From assembly GCA_003260075.1 (NCBI GenBank), contig QLIY01000215.1:124001-188000 (forward strand): a stretch of 64,000 bases of DNA, in the 5' to 3' direction. Below are positions 63,101 through 64,000 of this stretch, piece after piece. A model generated the notes under the pieces. It was not told the origin of the DNA and did no database searches. It saw only the letters and a program-made list of their open reading frames with translations. Positions within the stretch are counted from its first letter, which is position 1. Every line of letters begins with the position of its first letter. A program made the translations under genes and the position numbers. The DNA comes from Phallusia mammillata. Taxonomy: Eukaryota > Chordata > Ascidiacea > Phlebobranchia > Ascidiidae.

Positions 63101-63735
63101 GGGTTCCGCGGAACCCTAGGGTTCTGTACAACCCTTTCAGGGGTTCAGTGAACTTTAAGGGTTGCACGGGGAGTAGCAATTCGAACAGGAATGATTCATA
63201 GTATCATTGTTTCGAACAGCAATGCTCGCCTGTGCAATATTGTTAACCTTTGTTACACCATTGATCAATTGTGATGTAATAAAACAACCTTGTTACACTC
63301 TAGCTAAGTTGCGAGATTAATGTAGAAACGACTGATCCAAATAACACAGCAATGCAATTCAGTTAACCGTTTAATTCAAGTCCACCTTTGTGATGTGGTT
63401 TGGATGTGTATTCACCCCCCCCCCGCAATTCAGTTAACCGTTTAATTCAAGTCCACCTTTGTGATGTGGTTTAGGTATATCACTTAATAAACCCAAAACC
63501 ATTTCTGTTAACACCTCTGCAAGTCATATTTATTCATTAAAGGATGGATATGAGCTTGATTCGTTCCATGGACTATGTAAGCCCCATCCAGAAGACATAG
63601 TAGAGGTAAAGAAACCAGCAGAGGAACCAACTCCAGTTACAGCTCCAGTTAAATCTCTTTCATCAACCCCATCTGTCACAGCAGTTCCTGATCAACCTAG
63701 CAGTGCTTCACTAGCATCTGTGTCTGAAGTCACGG
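60115..63735 (+). CDS. CFAP61: CFAP61, ciliary/flagellar protein, 5' part (7 exons)
   Basis: Exons 60115-60150, 60416-60568, 60813-60934, 61506-61690, 62021-62148, 62223-62357 and 63543-63735 join in phase (0, 0, 2, 1, 0, 0, then 1), giving about 317 residues before the window ends. Runs such as NARRTESFDA, VNIVHLIEKSNLSVTL, RKAVVEDHDDVLPIF, YFLAEMIEAQDENNHAV and FHGLCKPHPED align in order with human CFAP61 (C20orf26). The family sits at the axonemal radial-spoke base/calmodulin-associated complex and is needed for sperm flagella. The start gives a 12-residue first exon (MTTVASSHGPTE) directly before the conserved ARRTES block, as in vertebrates. Exon 7 ends in a Ser/Thr/Pro-rich linker. The gene continues beyond position 64000. 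Confidence 0.9.
62396..62820. mobile_element. hAT-type MITE containing a copy of CFAP61 exon 7 sequence
   Basis: The left end CAGTGTGGTCCAACTTT and right end CAGTTGGACCACGCTG are inverted. Perfect target duplication GATTAGAA at 62388-62395 and 62821-62828. Inside, 62449-62752 is a near-copy of 63625-about 63932 (3' part of exon 7 plus intron), bounded on the left by an N at 62448 and on the right by 11 C (62753-62763). Confidence 0.85.
63085..63472. mobile_element. Truncated MITE related to 46915-47356, with C10 duplication
   Basis: CAGAGCTCTTCAACCAGG at 63085 and the following sequence match the reverse complement of 46915-47356. The other end is missing. Within it, 63354-63414 (from GCAATTCAGTTAACCG) is followed by ten C (63415-63424) and a second copy of the unit (63425-63472). 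Located in CFAP61 intron 6, just before exon 7. Confidence 0.8.
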
Positions 63736-64000
63736 GTAGGTGTTTTGATTTAAACTGCTATTAGATATTTTGTCTACAAATGCCACAGGAATGTAGGACA
63801 GAATTTACACTAATCCAATTCTTGCAGACATCTTAACTTTGAATTTAAACACTTTAATAGTACTCACGATAAACGGCCAAAGCTGTGGGGCAGATAGATG
63901 ACGAAAAAAACACAACAATATTTGTATTTTAAACTTAAAATTTGATCTCCCATCTCATTGCTTGGTAATTGAAGATTATAATGAACCTTATGTGAATTGA

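Noticed and set aside
1-64000. CRISPR arrays, tRNA or rRNA genes, bacterial operons
   Set aside because: None seen. The window is animal nuclear DNA and the repeats do not have CRISPR spacing.

Overview
The window reads as nuclear DNA of a tunicate, most likely an ascidian close to Ciona. It is AT-rich and gene density is moderate. Introns are short to medium with GT-AG borders. Gene content is metazoan: the Rx homeobox, AKAP7, RBM48, CCDC83, CFAP61, a class A GPCR and a sulfotransferase. There are many small hAT-type MITEs, and redundant near-identical segments joined by single N bases, as expected when a very polymorphic diploid is assembled. The species call is inference. All gene models were built by hand, by translating exons and checking splice-site phase.

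Layout on the + strand: a four-exon PAPS-dependent sulfotransferase-like gene (43-6672); a hAT MITE (7460-7820); a seven-exon AKAP7-like 2H phosphoesterase gene (8172-9977); a stretch holding a doubtful 40-codon ORF, a tandem duplication and a three-exon gene for a 78-residue single-pass membrane protein (12948-13769); about 6.8 kb without genes but with three MITEs and probable Rx regulatory DNA; Rx (20540-24938) with an unusually long first exon; single-exon RBM48 (26630-27664); and ten-exon CCDC83 (27903-35880). On the - strand, a class A GPCR of the moody/Tre1/GPR84 kind runs from 57591 down to 41738. Its last two exons appear twice because the assembly seems to contain both haplotypes. 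On the + strand again, CFAP61 starts at 60115 and runs off the right edge (seven exons seen).

The genes do not form one pathway. CCDC83 and CFAP61 are both cilium/sperm-flagellum genes and Rx is a photoreceptor/eye-field regulator, but they are simply neighbours. RBM48 and CCDC83 lie 238 bp apart on the same strand. Acceptor-like sites before both, and no AATAAA between them, make a trans-spliced operon worth testing.

The most striking unexplained pattern is a recurring structure in which a DNA unit of about 50-270 bp is followed by a run of about 10 C and then a diverged second copy of the same unit. Five clear cases and several partial ones occur, some inside MITEs. A second item is a roughly 187-bp near-perfect palindrome, plus a partial copy, carrying a hammerhead-ribozyme-like core of the dimeric ACGU type. 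A third is a hAT MITE in a CFAP61 intron that contains a copy of part of the neighbouring CFAP61 exon.
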